Assembly (NCBI RefSeq): GCF_002025705.1 | Contig: NZ_CP018846.1 | Span: 62,001 to 126,000 of the forward strand | Reading direction: 5' to 3' | DNA length: 64,000 bases | Source of the DNA: Pseudomonas putida | Lineage (GTDB): Bacteria; Pseudomonadota; Gammaproteobacteria; Pseudomonadales; Pseudomonadaceae | Part shown: positions 50,085-59,183 of the stretch, piece by piece | Position numbering within the stretch: position 1 is the stretch's first letter | How the letters are laid out: every line of letters begins with the position of its first letter | Translations under genes and position numbers: made by a program | Notes under the pieces: model-generated | Databases searched by the model: none | Told to the model about the DNA's origin: nothing | The model's input: only the letters and a program-made list of their open reading frames with translations

Positions 50085-50808
50085 CCGTTTGATCCTTCTT
50101 CCTGGCTGGGGGCTGGGCACCGCCGCCCTCGAGCCGCTGGCCGCCAGCCTGCGGGCTCAGGACGCACGCCTGCAGGTCGAGCTGATGCCGCTGCCGGAAC
50201 TGGCCGATGCCGATGTGCAAGCGTGGGTGGACTACCTCGACCGCAAATTGCCCAGCGATACCTGGCTGGGTGGCTGGTCGTTAGGTGGCATGCTCGCCAG
50301 CGAGCTGGCGCGCAAGCGCGGCGACCATTGCTGCGGCTTGCTGACCCTGGGCAGCAACCCCAGTTTCGTGGCCCGCCCCGATTGGCCCCACGGCATGGCT
50401 GGCGACACCTTCGGCACCTTCCTCGATGGTTGCCGCAGCCATACCTCGGTGACCCTCAAGCGCTTCCGCACGCTGTGCAGCGAGGGTGCCCTACAACCTC
50501 GCACGCTGCTGCGCCAACTGGGTGTCGGTGTGCCAGACACCGACCCGCTGTACCTGGCTACTGGCCTTGAAGTGCTGGCCGGGCTCGATACCCGTGAAGC
50601 CCTGCAGGCCTATGCCGGCCCGCAATTGCACCTGTTCGCCGGCAGCGATGCGTTGGTGCCGGCTGAAGCGGCGAAAGCCCTGAGCGAGCTGCTGCCCGAC
50701 GTGGAAGTCGGCCTGGTCGAAGACAGTTCCCACGCCTTCTTGCTGGAATATCCGCAGGAGCTGGCGGCGGGCATCAAGAGTTTCCTGCATGAGAGTGGCG
50801 ATGACTGA
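50077..50808 (+). CDS. bioH: Pimeloyl-ACP methyl ester carboxylesterase
   Basis: A 243-residue α/β-hydrolase that removes the methyl group from pimeloyl-ACP methyl ester. The oxyanion/start [14 protein letters not shown] is present. The nucleophile elbow is GGWSLGGML (about 64-72), the acid is in FAGSDALVP, and the catalytic His is in [11 protein letters not shown] (about 221-231). It overlaps bioF by eight bases. Confidence 0.94.
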   Translation: MRNRLILLPGWGLGTAALEPLAASLRAQDARLQVELMPLPELADADVQAWVDYLDRKLPSDTWLGGWSLGGMLASELARKRGDHCCGLLTLGSNPSFVARPDWPHGMAGDTFGTFLDGCRSHTSVTLKRFRTLCSEGALQPRTLLRQLGVGVPDTDPLYLATGLEVLAGLDTREALQAYAGPQLHLFAGSDALVPAEAAKALSELLPDVEVGLVEDSSHAFLLEYPQELAAGIKSFLHESGDD

Positions 50809-51619
50809 CCTTTCCCGTCCAACCCTGCCCGGTACGTTGCCGGACAAGCGCCAGGTGGCTGCCTCGTTCTCCCGTGCGGCGGCCAGCTACGACAGCGTCG
50901 CGGCCCTGCAGCGTGCAGTAGGGGTGAGCTTGCTGGACCAGCTGCCGGACGGCCTGACGCCGACGCGTTGGCTGGACCTGGGCAGTGGCACCGGGCATTT
51001 CAGCCGAGTGCTCGGCGAACGCTTTGAACAGGCAACCGGTGTGGCGGTGGATATCGCCGAAGGCATGTTGCGTCACGCCCGCGGCGAGCGCGGCGGGGCG
51101 CACTACCATGTTGCCGGTGATGCCGAGCGCTTGCCGCTGGGCGATGCTTGCGTCGACCTGGTGTTCAGCAGCCTGGCGGTGCAGTGGTGCGGTCAGTTCG
51201 CCAGTGTCCTGGATGAAGCCCGGCGCGTACTGCGCCCAGGTGGCGTGCTGGCCTTCAGCAGCCTGTGCGTTGGTACGCTCGATGAGTTGCGCGCCAGCTG
51301 GCAGGCGGTTGATGGCATGGTGCATGTCAATCGCTTCCGCAGGTTCGATGACTACCAGCGCCTGTGTGCCGCCAGTGGCTTCGCACAGGTCAGCCTGCAG
51401 CGCCAGGCCCATGTGCTGCACTACCCCGATGTGCGTAGCCTGACCCATGAACTCAAGGCCCTTGGTGCCCACAACCTCAACCCTGGGCGGCCTTCAGGCC
51501 TGACCGGCCGGGCGCGCATGCAAGGCCTGTTGCAGGCCTATGAAGCGTTTCGCCAGCCCCAGGGGCTGCCCGCCACCTATCAAGTGGTCTATGGTGTGTT
51601 GCGCAAGCCACAGGCATGA
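50801..51619 (+). CDS. bioC: Malonyl-ACP O-methyltransferase
   Basis: A 272-residue SAM methyltransferase that primes pimelate synthesis. The start region [16 protein letters not shown] is typical of BioC. SAM motif I is [15 protein letters not shown] (about 52-66), followed by [10 protein letters not shown] and [10 protein letters not shown]. The ATG lies inside the bioH end with an overlap of eight bases. An alternative ATG four codons upstream exists. Confidence 0.95.
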   Translation: MTDLSRPTLPGTLPDKRQVAASFSRAAASYDSVAALQRAVGVSLLDQLPDGLTPTRWLDLGSGTGHFSRVLGERFEQATGVAVDIAEGMLRHARGERGGAHYHVAGDAERLPLGDACVDLVFSSLAVQWCGQFASVLDEARRVLRPGGVLAFSSLCVGTLDELRASWQAVDGMVHVNRFRRFDDYQRLCAASGFAQVSLQRQAHVLHYPDVRSLTHELKALGAHNLNPGRPSGLTGRARMQGLLQAYEAFRQPQGLPATYQVVYGVLRKPQA

Positions 51620-51629
51620 GAGGAGCGAC

Positions 51630-52310
51630 ATGAGCCAGGCCTATTTCATCGCCGGGACCGACACCGATGTCGGCAAGACCACCATCGCCGCCGGGCTGCT
51701 GCATGCAGCGCGGTTGCAAGGGCTGAGTACCTTGGGCGTGAAGCCGGTGGCTTCGGGTTGTACAGTGACGCCCAAAGGCCTGCGCAACAGCGATGCCCAG
51801 GCGCTGATCGACGAGAGTTCGATCAAGCTCGCTTACGAAGAGGTCAACCCGTTTGCCTTCGAACCGGCCATTGCGCCGCATGTGGCTGCCCGGGAGGCGG
51901 GTATTGCCCTGGAGGTCACCGAATTGACCAAGGCCATGCGCCATGTGCTGGACAAGGGGGCCGACTTCACCTTGGTTGAAGGTGCTGGCGGTTGGCGAGT
52001 GCCATTGTCTGACCATGCCAACCTTTCAGACCTGGCGATTGCCCTTGAGCTGCCGGTGATTCTGGTGGTCGGGGTGCGCCTGGGCTGCATCAACCATGCG
52101 CTGCTCAGTGCCGAGGCGATTGCCCGGGACGGGCTGCAACTGGCGGGCTGGGTGGCGAATATCATCGAGCCCAGAACCTCGCGGCTGGAGGAAAACCTGG
52201 CCAGCCTGGCAGAGCGTTTGCCAGCGCCGTGCCTGGGGCGAGTGCCAAAGCTCAAGCAGGCAACTGCGGATGCGGTGGCGGAACACTTGCAGCTCGACTT
52301 GCTGGATTGA
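51630..52310 (+). CDS. bioD: Dethiobiotin synthetase
   Basis: A 226-residue ATP-dependent enzyme that closes the ureido ring. The P-loop FIAGTDTDVGKTTIAAG (about 6-22), GVKPVASGC (about 38) and VEGAGGWRVPL (about 113) are all present. AGGAG lies before the ATG, eleven bases after bioC. It is the last gene of the biotin operon. Confidence 0.96.
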   Translation: MSQAYFIAGTDTDVGKTTIAAGLLHAARLQGLSTLGVKPVASGCTVTPKGLRNSDAQALIDESSIKLAYEEVNPFAFEPAIAPHVAAREAGIALEVTELTKAMRHVLDKGADFTLVEGAGGWRVPLSDHANLSDLAIALELPVILVVGVRLGCINHALLSAEAIARDGLQLAGWVANIIEPRTSRLEENLASLAERLPAPCLGRVPKLKQATADAVAEHLQLDLLD

Positions 52311-52434
52311 GCGCTGGCAGAAATGCCCGTGGGCTATCAGATAGCACCGAGCCATTAGGGATTTAAACGGGCCTTTTCGTGCCTGGCCTGCTTTAATTGG
52401 CCGTGTTCATATCCAGCGTCATTGGAGTTCTGAC

Positions 52435-52731
52435 ATGGAAATCACCGGCAGCACCGCGTATTACGCGGGCCTCAACGCCATCTACAACGGCCAGGATCGT
52501 GTCGATCAGGCCGCCGGCCAGATCGCCAATGCTTCGGTCGAGCGTTCTGCCACCAGCCAGTCCAGCGACTTCCAGGCCGAGCGCCTGCGTGGGGTCGACC
52601 GCAGCCAACAGATGGACCTGGCAACCAGCACCGTGCAATTGGCCCTGGGCAAGACCGAGGTCGAACTTGGTGCAAAGGTGGCCAAGGCGTCCGACGAAAT
52701 GCTTGGGCGCTTCATCGATACCTACGCCTGA
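52435..52731 (+). CDS. Small conserved protein with rod/hook-like pattern
   Basis: A 98-residue protein. It begins EITGSTAYYAGLNAIYNGQDRV, includes QIANASVERS, and ends with DLATSTVQLALGKTEVELGAKVAKASDEMLGRFIDTYA (split here as one helical tail of about 38 residues). The amphipathic start, the IANAS turn and the long final helix resemble axial flagellar proteins such as FlgB/FlgC/FlgE. No flagellar gene is near and the function is unknown. Ribosome site GGAG. Confidence 0.65.
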   Translation: MEITGSTAYYAGLNAIYNGQDRVDQAAGQIANASVERSATSQSSDFQAERLRGVDRSQQMDLATSTVQLALGKTEVELGAKVAKASDEMLGRFIDTYA

Positions 52732-52753
52732 TTCTTGCCTCCCCCGGCTATCC

Positions 52754-52852
52754 CTGTGGGAGCGGGTTTACCCGCGAATGCGTCCGCCCAGACATCTCTG
52801 TTTTCTGGGCTGGCCCTTTCGCGGGTAAACCCGCTCCCACAGTCATTTCTGC
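52754..52852. repeat. REPIN
   Basis: Inverted classical REPs, CTGTGGGAGCGGGTTTACCC on the left and the exact complement on the right, around a 40-base loop. Confidence 0.85.
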
Positions 52853-53029
52853 CTGCGATTTCATGCGTTGGCATAAATGCCATCTTTCGCGGCGTAAATG
52901 GAACCATAGTCCCTCCTTGACATCGGACGGTGCTAAACGTAAGTTTCAAACAACTGTTTGACCGAAAGCCGACAAGAGCTGGTCGGTACCAGCGGTCCCC
53001 TACCGAACTCATCACAGAGGTTCATCGCA

Positions 53030-54835
53030 ATGCCTGATTACAAAGCCCCCTTGCGTGATATCCGTTTCGTCCGCGACGAGCTGCTCGGCTACGAGGCGCA
53101 TTATCAGAGCCTGCCGGGTTGCCAGGACGCAACGCCCGACATGGTCGACGCGATCCTGGAAGAAGGCGCGAAGTTCTGTGAGCAGGTGCTGTCGCCGCTG
53201 AACCGTGTCGGTGACCAGGAAGGCTGCACCTGGAGCGAGTCGGGCGTGAAGACCCCGACCGGCTTCAAGGCGGCTTACGAGCAGTTCGTGGAAGGCGGCT
53301 GGCCAAGCCTGGCGCATGACGTCGAGCACGGCGGCCAGGGCCTGCCGGAGTCTCTGGGCCTGGCCCTGAGCGAAATGGTCGGCGGTTCGAACTGGTCGTG
53401 GGGCATGTACCCGGGCCTGTCCCATGGCGCGATGAACACCATCTCCGCACACGGTACCGCCGAGCAGCAGCACACCTACCTGACCAAGCTGGTGTCCGGC
53501 GAGTGGACCGGCACCATGTGCCTGACCGAGCCACATTGCGGTACTGACCTGGGCATGCTGCGCACCAAGGCCGAGCCACAGGCCGACGGCAGCTACAAAG
53601 TGTCCGGTACCAAGATTTTCATCTCGGCCGGCGAACACGACATGGCCGACAACATCGTCCACATCGTGCTGGCGCGCCTGCCGGACGCTCCGGCGGGCAC
53701 CAAAGGTATCTCGCTGTTCATCGTGCCGAAGTTCCTGCCCAACGCCGAAGGCGGTGTGGGTGAGCGCAACGGCGTGAGCTGTGGTTCCATCGAACACAAG
53801 ATGGGCATCCACGGCAACGCCACTTGCGTGATGAACTTCGACAGCGCCACCGGCTACCTGATCGGCCCGGCCAACAAGGGCCTGAACTGCATGTTCACCT
53901 TCATGAACACTGCACGCCTGGGTACCGCGCTGCAAGGCCTGGCCCACGCCGAAGTGGCGTTCCAGGGCGGCCTGAAGTATGCCCGCGAGCGCCTGCAGAT
54001 GCGTTCCCTGACCGGCCCGAAAGCACCGGACAAAGCCGCTGACCCGATCATCGTCCACCCGGACGTGCGTCGCATGCTGCTGACCATGAAGGCCTTCGCC
54101 GAGGGCAACCGTGCGATGGTGTACTTCACCGCCAAGCAGGTCGACATCGTCAAGTACAGCCAGGACGAGGAAGAGCGCAAGAAGGCCGACGCACTGCTGG
54201 CCTTCCTGACCCCGATCGCCAAGGCGTTCATGACCGAAGTCGGCTTCGAGGCCGCCAACCACGGTGTGCAGATCTATGGCGGCCACGGCTTCATCGCCGA
54301 GTGGGGCATGGAGCAGAACGTGCGCGACAGCCGTATCTCCATGCTGTACGAAGGCACCACCGGCATCCAGGCACTCGACCTGCTCGGTCGCAAGGTACTG
54401 ATGACCCAGGGCGAAGCACTCAAGGGCTTCACCAAGATCGTGCACAAGTTCTGCCAGGCGCAGGAAGGCAATGATGCGGTCAAGGAGTTCGTCGAGCCAT
54501 TGGCAGCACTGAACAAGGAGTGGGGCGAGCTGACCATGAAAGTGGGCATGGCCGCGATGAAGGACCGTGAAGAAGTGGGTGCCGCCTCGGTGGATTACCT
54601 GATGTATTCCGGTTACGCGTGCCTGGCCTACTTCTGGGCTGACATTGCACGCCTGGCTGCTGAAAAGCTGGCTGCCGGCACCAGCGAAGAAGCCTTCTAC
54701 ACCGCCAAGCTGCAGACCGCGCGCTTCTACTTCCAGCGCATCCTGCCGCGTACCCGCACTCATGTGGCCACCATGCTGTCGGGCGCCAACAACCTGATGG
54801 ACATGAAAGAGGAAGACTTCTCGCTGGGTTACTAA
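53030..54835 (+). CDS. Acyl-CoA dehydrogenase (phenylacyl-CoA type, PP_0368-like)
   Basis: A 601-residue FAD enzyme of the long ACAD group with a C-terminal extension domain. Starts [24 protein letters not shown]/substrate motifs include [21 protein letters not shown] (split, about 162-182), [13 protein letters not shown] (about 194-206) and [16 protein letters not shown] (about 443-458). The position matches the P. putida enzyme shown to act on phenylalkanoyl-CoA; that specificity is inferred here. AGAGG is ten bases before ATG. A terminator follows at 54862. It is paralogous to the gene at 59184. Confidence 0.88.
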   Translation: MPDYKAPLRDIRFVRDELLGYEAHYQSLPGCQDATPDMVDAILEEGAKFCEQVLSPLNRVGDQEGCTWSESGVKTPTGFKAAYEQFVEGGWPSLAHDVEHGGQGLPESLGLALSEMVGGSNWSWGMYPGLSHGAMNTISAHGTAEQQHTYLTKLVSGEWTGTMCLTEPHCGTDLGMLRTKAEPQADGSYKVSGTKIFISAGEHDMADNIVHIVLARLPDAPAGTKGISLFIVPKFLPNAEGGVGERNGVSCGSIEHKMGIHGNATCVMNFDSATGYLIGPANKGLNCMFTFMNTARLGTALQGLAHAEVAFQGGLKYARERLQMRSLTGPKAPDKAADPIIVHPDVRRMLLTMKAFAEGNRAMVYFTAKQVDIVKYSQDEEERKKADALLAFLTPIAKAFMTEVGFEAANHGVQIYGGHGFIAEWGMEQNVRDSRISMLYEGTTGIQALDLLGRKVLMTQGEALKGFTKIVHKFCQAQEGNDAVKEFVEPLAALNKEWGELTMKVGMAAMKDREEVGAASVDYLMYSGYACLAYFWADIARLAAEKLAAGTSEEAFYTAKLQTARFYFQRILPRTRTHVATMLSGANNLMDMKEEDFSLGY

Positions 54836-55116
54836 GCCTGGTTGAGTTGCCGAGTAAAAAGCCGCTCCCCAGGGAGCGGTTTTTTTCGTTTTAATTTTCT
54901 TGCGGCCGAGCAACTTCTTTTGTTGGTGGCAGAGGAAAGCGTCAATAACTTGCGCAGCACAACTTTAATGCGCGGGCATTTTTTGTCGGCTTTGGTCAGC
55001 CAAGTTTTAAGGGCTCCGCTAAATAACTGGCCCCGCTCATCAAGTATTAGCAAATACACTGCCAATTTTTGCTCAGTGGCGCTCAACCCCTTCTCTGCGG
55101 GGTTTTGCGCGGTCAT
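54832..55116 (-). CDS. Doubtful small ORF in the AT-rich gap
   Basis: A 94-residue frame, [20 protein letters not shown]..., basic at its C-terminus. It runs through the terminator of the dehydrogenase gene, has no good ribosome site, and matches nothing I recognise. It is listed because it is the only long frame in the gap, but it may be non-coding. Confidence 0.25.
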   Translation of the reverse strand: MTAQNPAEKGLSATEQKLAVYLLILDERGQLFSGALKTWLTKADKKCPRIKVVLRKLLTLSSATNKRSCSAARKLKRKKPLPGERLFTRQLNQA

Positions 55117-55339
55117 CCAGCAGCCTGGTGGGGAATGGAACCCATAAGTGGGGGTAAGTTAACACCAGAACTGAGTAACTTTTGAGGTCAGCATTTATTG
55201 GCATGACTCTCTAAGTAAACTGATATAAAAAATATTGAATGTTTCCCGTCGACATACTTTGTTACAGCTATCGTGGCATTAAGCGCACTCAGTGGCGTGA
55301 ACGATCAGTCTGTAAACCTGAGCCGTCGGGAAGTCCATC
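54836..55339. other. AT-rich intergenic region
   Basis: About 500 bases that are visibly less GC-rich than both neighbours. It contains a terminator at its left end, a doubtful 94-codon minus-strand frame (54832-55116), and on the right the presumed promoter of the peroxidase-like gene (AT-rich around 55205-55240). It may mark an insertion boundary. Confidence 0.5.
54862..54887 (+). terminator. Terminator of the 53030-54835 dehydrogenase
   Basis: CCGCTCCC and GGGAGCGG pair with a short loop and are followed by a run of seven T, 26 bases after the stop. Confidence 0.88.
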
Positions 55340-57481
55340 ATGGTCAAGTATCCTGGTAACTTGCGAGTCCCCCATCTGGCCTGTGCGGCAGCGATGACCC
55401 TCTGCGCTGCCGGCTTGCCTTTCATGAGCGTTCGGGCAGCGGACCCGGCCGAGCCCGCGCCGGTCGTGCCGGATGTGCCCAGCCTGCAGTCACTGCGTGG
55501 CATGACGCCGCCGGACCCTTCAGGTACCGAGGGGGGACGCAAGGTCGACCTGATGTCCGATTATGTGATCAACCGCGGTGCGGTGGTGCTGTTGGGCAAG
55601 GCCCTGTTCTGGGACATGGCGGTCGGCAGTGATGGCGCCACCGCCTGCGCTTCATGCCACTACCACGCAGGTGTCGATCATCGGATCACCAACCAGATCA
55701 ACCCTGGCCAGGCCAATACCAATGCCAACGTGGCGTCGATCTTCAACAAGCCGTTCACGGCCGCCGATATTCCTGGCGACGTGCCGAGCTACGCCATGCG
55801 CTCCACAGGCAAGGGCGGCCCGAACTACACGTTGAAAAAAGGCGACTTCCCGACCCACGTGCTGGCCAACCCGCTGGATCGCAACTCGGCGATCGTCTAT
55901 TCGAGCGATGACGTCATTGGCTCACAAGGTGTGTTCGACGCCAACTTCGTCAAACCCCGTCAATCGCGCTTCGACAAATGTACCCAGCAACCGGACGGTA
56001 TTTTCCAGGTGGGCGGCATCAACGTGCGCCGCGCCACCGGGCGCAATGCGCCGTCGGTGATCAACGCGGCATTCAACGTGCGCAACTTCTGGGATGGCCG
56101 GGCCAACAACGTGTTCAACGGCCTGTCGCCGTTCGGTAACCGCGACCCTGACGCGGGGATCTTTGTCACCAAGGATGCCAGCGGCGTGGCGGTGAAGGTA
56201 CGCCTGGCCCTCAAGGATGCTTCGGCGGCCTCGCAAGCCGTCGGCCCACCCGGCAGTGCCGTGGAAATGTCCTGTGGCGGGCGCACCTTCGCCGACATTG
56301 GCCGGCGCATGCTCGACACCATGATGCTCAAGGGGCAGAAAATCTCGCCCACCGACTCGGTACTCGGGCCAGTCTCCAGTGCCCGTCGGCCGACCTACCG
56401 CGAACTGATCAGGAACGCCTTCCAGCCACGCCTGTGGAATGCCACGCAACAGGTCTTGCTGGGCGGTGAACCCTACAGTCAGATGGAGGCCAACTTCCCG
56501 CTGTTCTTCGGCTTGGCAATTCAGATGTATGAGTCCACGCTGATCTCCGACCAGGCGCCGTTGGATGCCTATCTGCAGGGCGATCACACCGCCATGAATG
56601 CTCAGCAGGTGCAAGGCATGCAACTGTTCCTGGGCAAGGGCAAGTGCATCGCCTGCCATGGTGGTGCGGAGTTGACCAACGCCGGCAGCCGGCTGCTGTT
56701 CCAGCCGCGTGAGCGCATCGAGCGCATGGTCATGGCCGACGGCCTGACCACGCTCTATGACAACGGCTTCTACAACACCGGTGTACGCCCGACCTCGGAA
56801 GACCTGGCGCTGGGCGGTTCGGACGCCTGGGGCAATCCGTTGTCCTTCACCCGCCAGTACAACACCCAACTTCAAGGCGGGAATATTCCTGACCCTCTGG
56901 ATGTCGATGTGTGCACCTTCGAGGCACCGCTGAGCGCAGCGGTCCCCTGCGACTCGACTCTCAAGCCCAGTGTCGGTTTCCGCGACTCGGTCGATGGCGC
57001 CTTCAAGACGCCTACCCTGCGTAACATCGCGTTGACCGGGCCGTACTTCCACAATGGCAGCCGGGCAACGCTGCAACAGGTGATGGAGTTCTACAACCGT
57101 GGCGGCGACCGGCGTGGTGAAGATGCAAGCAACACCAGCGGCTTCGAACACCCGGCAGTCAATCAGCACAACGGCTCCAACCTTGACCCAGACATGACCC
57201 CGCTGAACCTGACCCCGGATGAGGTGGATGCACTGGTCAAGTTCATGGAGGTCGGCTTGACCGACCCGCGCGTTGCCTGGGAACGGGCACCGTTCGATCA
57301 CCCGTCATTGGTACTGCCACAGGGTGAGAAGGGGGATGAAAACTCGGTCGGCCAAAAACCGGCCAGTGCACAGATCACATCTCGGCAAGCGCAAGACGCC
57401 GAATTCCAGCTCAATGCCGTCGGTGCTTCGGGTCGCTCCACGCTGCAAGGACCGCTGCAGCCATTCAACAACGACCTGTAG
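55340..57481 (+). CDS. Large di-haem cytochrome c peroxidase-like protein
   Basis: A 713-residue secreted protein. It has a signal peptide (about 1-34, ending VRA). Two CxxCH haem sites are visible, CASCHYHAG at about 104 and CIACHGGAEL at about 436, in the order of the CcpA/MauG family. The segment KTPTLRNIALTGPYFHNGSRATL (in two runs near 555-577) is the conserved peroxidase region. It is about twice the length of a normal cytochrome c peroxidase, with an insertion between the haem domains and extra cysteines. Periplasmic redox function is expected; the substrate is unknown. GGGAAG precedes the ATG. The AT-rich upstream gap suggests acquisition. Confidence 0.82.
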   Translation: MVKYPGNLRVPHLACAAAMTLCAAGLPFMSVRAADPAEPAPVVPDVPSLQSLRGMTPPDPSGTEGGRKVDLMSDYVINRGAVVLLGKALFWDMAVGSDGATACASCHYHAGVDHRITNQINPGQANTNANVASIFNKPFTAADIPGDVPSYAMRSTGKGGPNYTLKKGDFPTHVLANPLDRNSAIVYSSDDVIGSQGVFDANFVKPRQSRFDKCTQQPDGIFQVGGINVRRATGRNAPSVINAAFNVRNFWDGRANNVFNGLSPFGNRDPDAGIFVTKDASGVAVKVRLALKDASAASQAVGPPGSAVEMSCGGRTFADIGRRMLDTMMLKGQKISPTDSVLGPVSSARRPTYRELIRNAFQPRLWNATQQVLLGGEPYSQMEANFPLFFGLAIQMYESTLISDQAPLDAYLQGDHTAMNAQQVQGMQLFLGKGKCIACHGGAELTNAGSRLLFQPRERIERMVMADGLTTLYDNGFYNTGVRPTSEDLALGGSDAWGNPLSFTRQYNTQLQGGNIPDPLDVDVCTFEAPLSAAVPCDSTLKPSVGFRDSVDGAFKTPTLRNIALTGPYFHNGSRATLQQVMEFYNRGGDRRGEDASNTSGFEHPAVNQHNGSNLDPDMTPLNLTPDEVDALVKFMEVGLTDPRVAWERAPFDHPSLVLPQGEKGDENSVGQKPASAQITSRQAQDAEFQLNAVGASGRSTLQGPLQPFNNDL

Positions 57482-57490
57482 CCGCTTCTC

Positions 57491-57607
57491 TGTGGGAGCG
57501 GCCTTGCGTCGCGATAGGGTCGCAGAGCGACCCCTGGATATCAGCCCTGGTGCATGAATCGCCGGGGCTGCTACGCAGCCCTTTCGCGACACAAGGCCGC
57601 TCCCACA
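57491..57607. repeat. REPIN
   Basis: Inverted REPs with TGTGGGAGCGGCC at the left edge and its complement at the right edge. The inner arms have drifted (GGGTCGCAGAGCGACCCC). Confidence 0.85.
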
Positions 57608-57765
57608 ACGATCGCAGTGGCCCCAAGCCATACGTAGTTACAAGAAAAGCTCAAGCCCTCCACCCTCGCTGCCGTTAACCCACCGGTGTACTCATCTATT
57701 CACGTGTGCTGCCGATGAAGTAAAGGCACAATGCTATTATTGATCTGCCGGGTCGGAGATTGCCC

Positions 57766-59049
57766 TTGTTTCGTCTAAATGCTGTTCGCGCGAGCCATTT
57801 CCTGCCTTCGCTGTTTCTGTTGCTGGCTGGGCTTGCGGCGGCTTATGTAAGAGACCTCAGCGTCTTCTTCACGTCACTGTTCAACGTCCTCCCCACGTTG
57901 GTTCTGTTGCTGGGTGGTGCCTACTGCGCTGTCTACCGTCGCCAGCGTGAGCTGTTCCTGATGGTCACGGTGTACATCGCCTATTTCCTGCTCGACACGC
58001 AGACCGACTACTACCGCGACAACGGCCGTGTGCGTGAGGATGCGGCAGTGATCTTCCACCTGGTATGCCTGTTGCTGCCCGCCCTGTACGGGCTATTCGG
58101 TGCATGGCAGGAACGCACTCACCTGGCCCAGGACCTGCTGGCCCGTTTCGCCGTGCTGTTCGCCGTCGGCAGTGTGGCGGTGGCACTGGAGCAAAGCTTC
58201 CCCGAGGCGCTGCTGAGCTGGCTGGCAGAGATTCGTTGGCCGTCGCTGCATGGCCAGTGGATGAGCCTGATCCAGATGGTCTACCCGGCGTTCTTCGTGG
58301 TGTTCGTCCTGCTGGTGGTGCAATACCTGCGCGAGCCTCGGCCATTGCACGCGGCGCAGCTGATTGGCCTGGTCGGCATCTTCTGGATGCTGCCCAAGAC
58401 CTTCATCCTGCCGTTCACCCTGAACATCATGTGCAGCCAGGTGATGCTGATGATCGCCGCTGCGGTATCGCACGAGGCCTATCAGATGGCCTTCCGTGAC
58501 GAGCTTACCGGGCTGCCCGGGCGCCGTGCGTTGAACGAGCGCATGCAGCGCCTGGGGCGCAACTACGTGATCGCCATGACCGACGTAGACCACTTCAAGA
58601 AATTCAACGATACCCACGGCCACGATGTCGGCGACCAGGTGTTGCGCCTGGTCGCCAGCCGGTTGTCCAAGGTCACTGGCGGTGGCCGTGCCTATCGCTA
58701 CGGCGGTGAGGAGTTTGCCCTGGTGTTCGCCGGCAAGACCGCCGAAGAGTGCGTGCCACATGTGGAAGCGGTACGCGAGATGATCGCCAACTACACCATG
58801 CACCTGCGGGACCAGAACAGCCGCCCGCAGGACGATACCGCCGGGCGCCAGCGCCGCAGCGGCAGCGCCAGCGGTACGGTATCGGTGACCATCAGCATCG
58901 GTGTGGCCGAGCGCCAAATCGACCATCGCAACCCGGAACAAGTGCTCAAGTCCGCCGACCAGGCGCTTTACAGCGCCAAGAGCGCCGGGCGCAACTGTGT
59001 CATGGTCTATGGGCAACAATCCCAGCGCGGGGCAGTGCGGATGGCGTGA
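57766..59049 (+). CDS. Membrane-bound diguanylate cyclase
   Basis: A 427-residue protein with about seven membrane spans in the first 235 residues (7TM-like sensor) and a C-terminal GGDEF domain. The domain starts at FRDELTGLPGRRALNERM, the metal Asp is in MTDVDHFKKFNDTHGHDVGD, and the active site is YRYGGEEFALVF. The allosteric I-site RxxD is absent; TGGG stands in its place, so product inhibition may be weak. I propose a TTG start, since GGAG is seven bases upstream of it; a TTG two codons earlier is too close to the site and the nearest ATG is out of frame. It is followed directly by the second dehydrogenase gene. Confidence 0.85.
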   Translation: MFRLNAVRASHFLPSLFLLLAGLAAAYVRDLSVFFTSLFNVLPTLVLLLGGAYCAVYRRQRELFLMVTVYIAYFLLDTQTDYYRDNGRVREDAAVIFHLVCLLLPALYGLFGAWQERTHLAQDLLARFAVLFAVGSVAVALEQSFPEALLSWLAEIRWPSLHGQWMSLIQMVYPAFFVVFVLLVVQYLREPRPLHAAQLIGLVGIFWMLPKTFILPFTLNIMCSQVMLMIAAAVSHEAYQMAFRDELTGLPGRRALNERMQRLGRNYVIAMTDVDHFKKFNDTHGHDVGDQVLRLVASRLSKVTGGGRAYRYGGEEFALVFAGKTAEECVPHVEAVREMIANYTMHLRDQNSRPQDDTAGRQRRSGSASGTVSVTISIGVAERQIDHRNPEQVLKSADQALYSAKSAGRNCVMVYGQQSQRGAVRMA

Positions 59050-59183
59050 CCAGAATAGACCATGCGGTCGCGTGATGACCCTATGTCTCGCAAAAGTTGT
59101 TCGGTTACACTGGTTTCAACTCCGGGTTTCAACCCGTGCCGCGGTCCGTGTGGCCGCCCCGACCCGACCAGCGAGAGGTTGTC

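Noticed and set aside
52323..52379. Possible terminator after bioD
   Set aside because: GCCCGT/ACGGGC arms with CTTTT exist, but the loop of about 40 bases is too long for a confident call.
53012..54913. 633-codon minus-strand frame
   Set aside because: Antisense to the acyl-CoA dehydrogenase gene and extending across its terminator.
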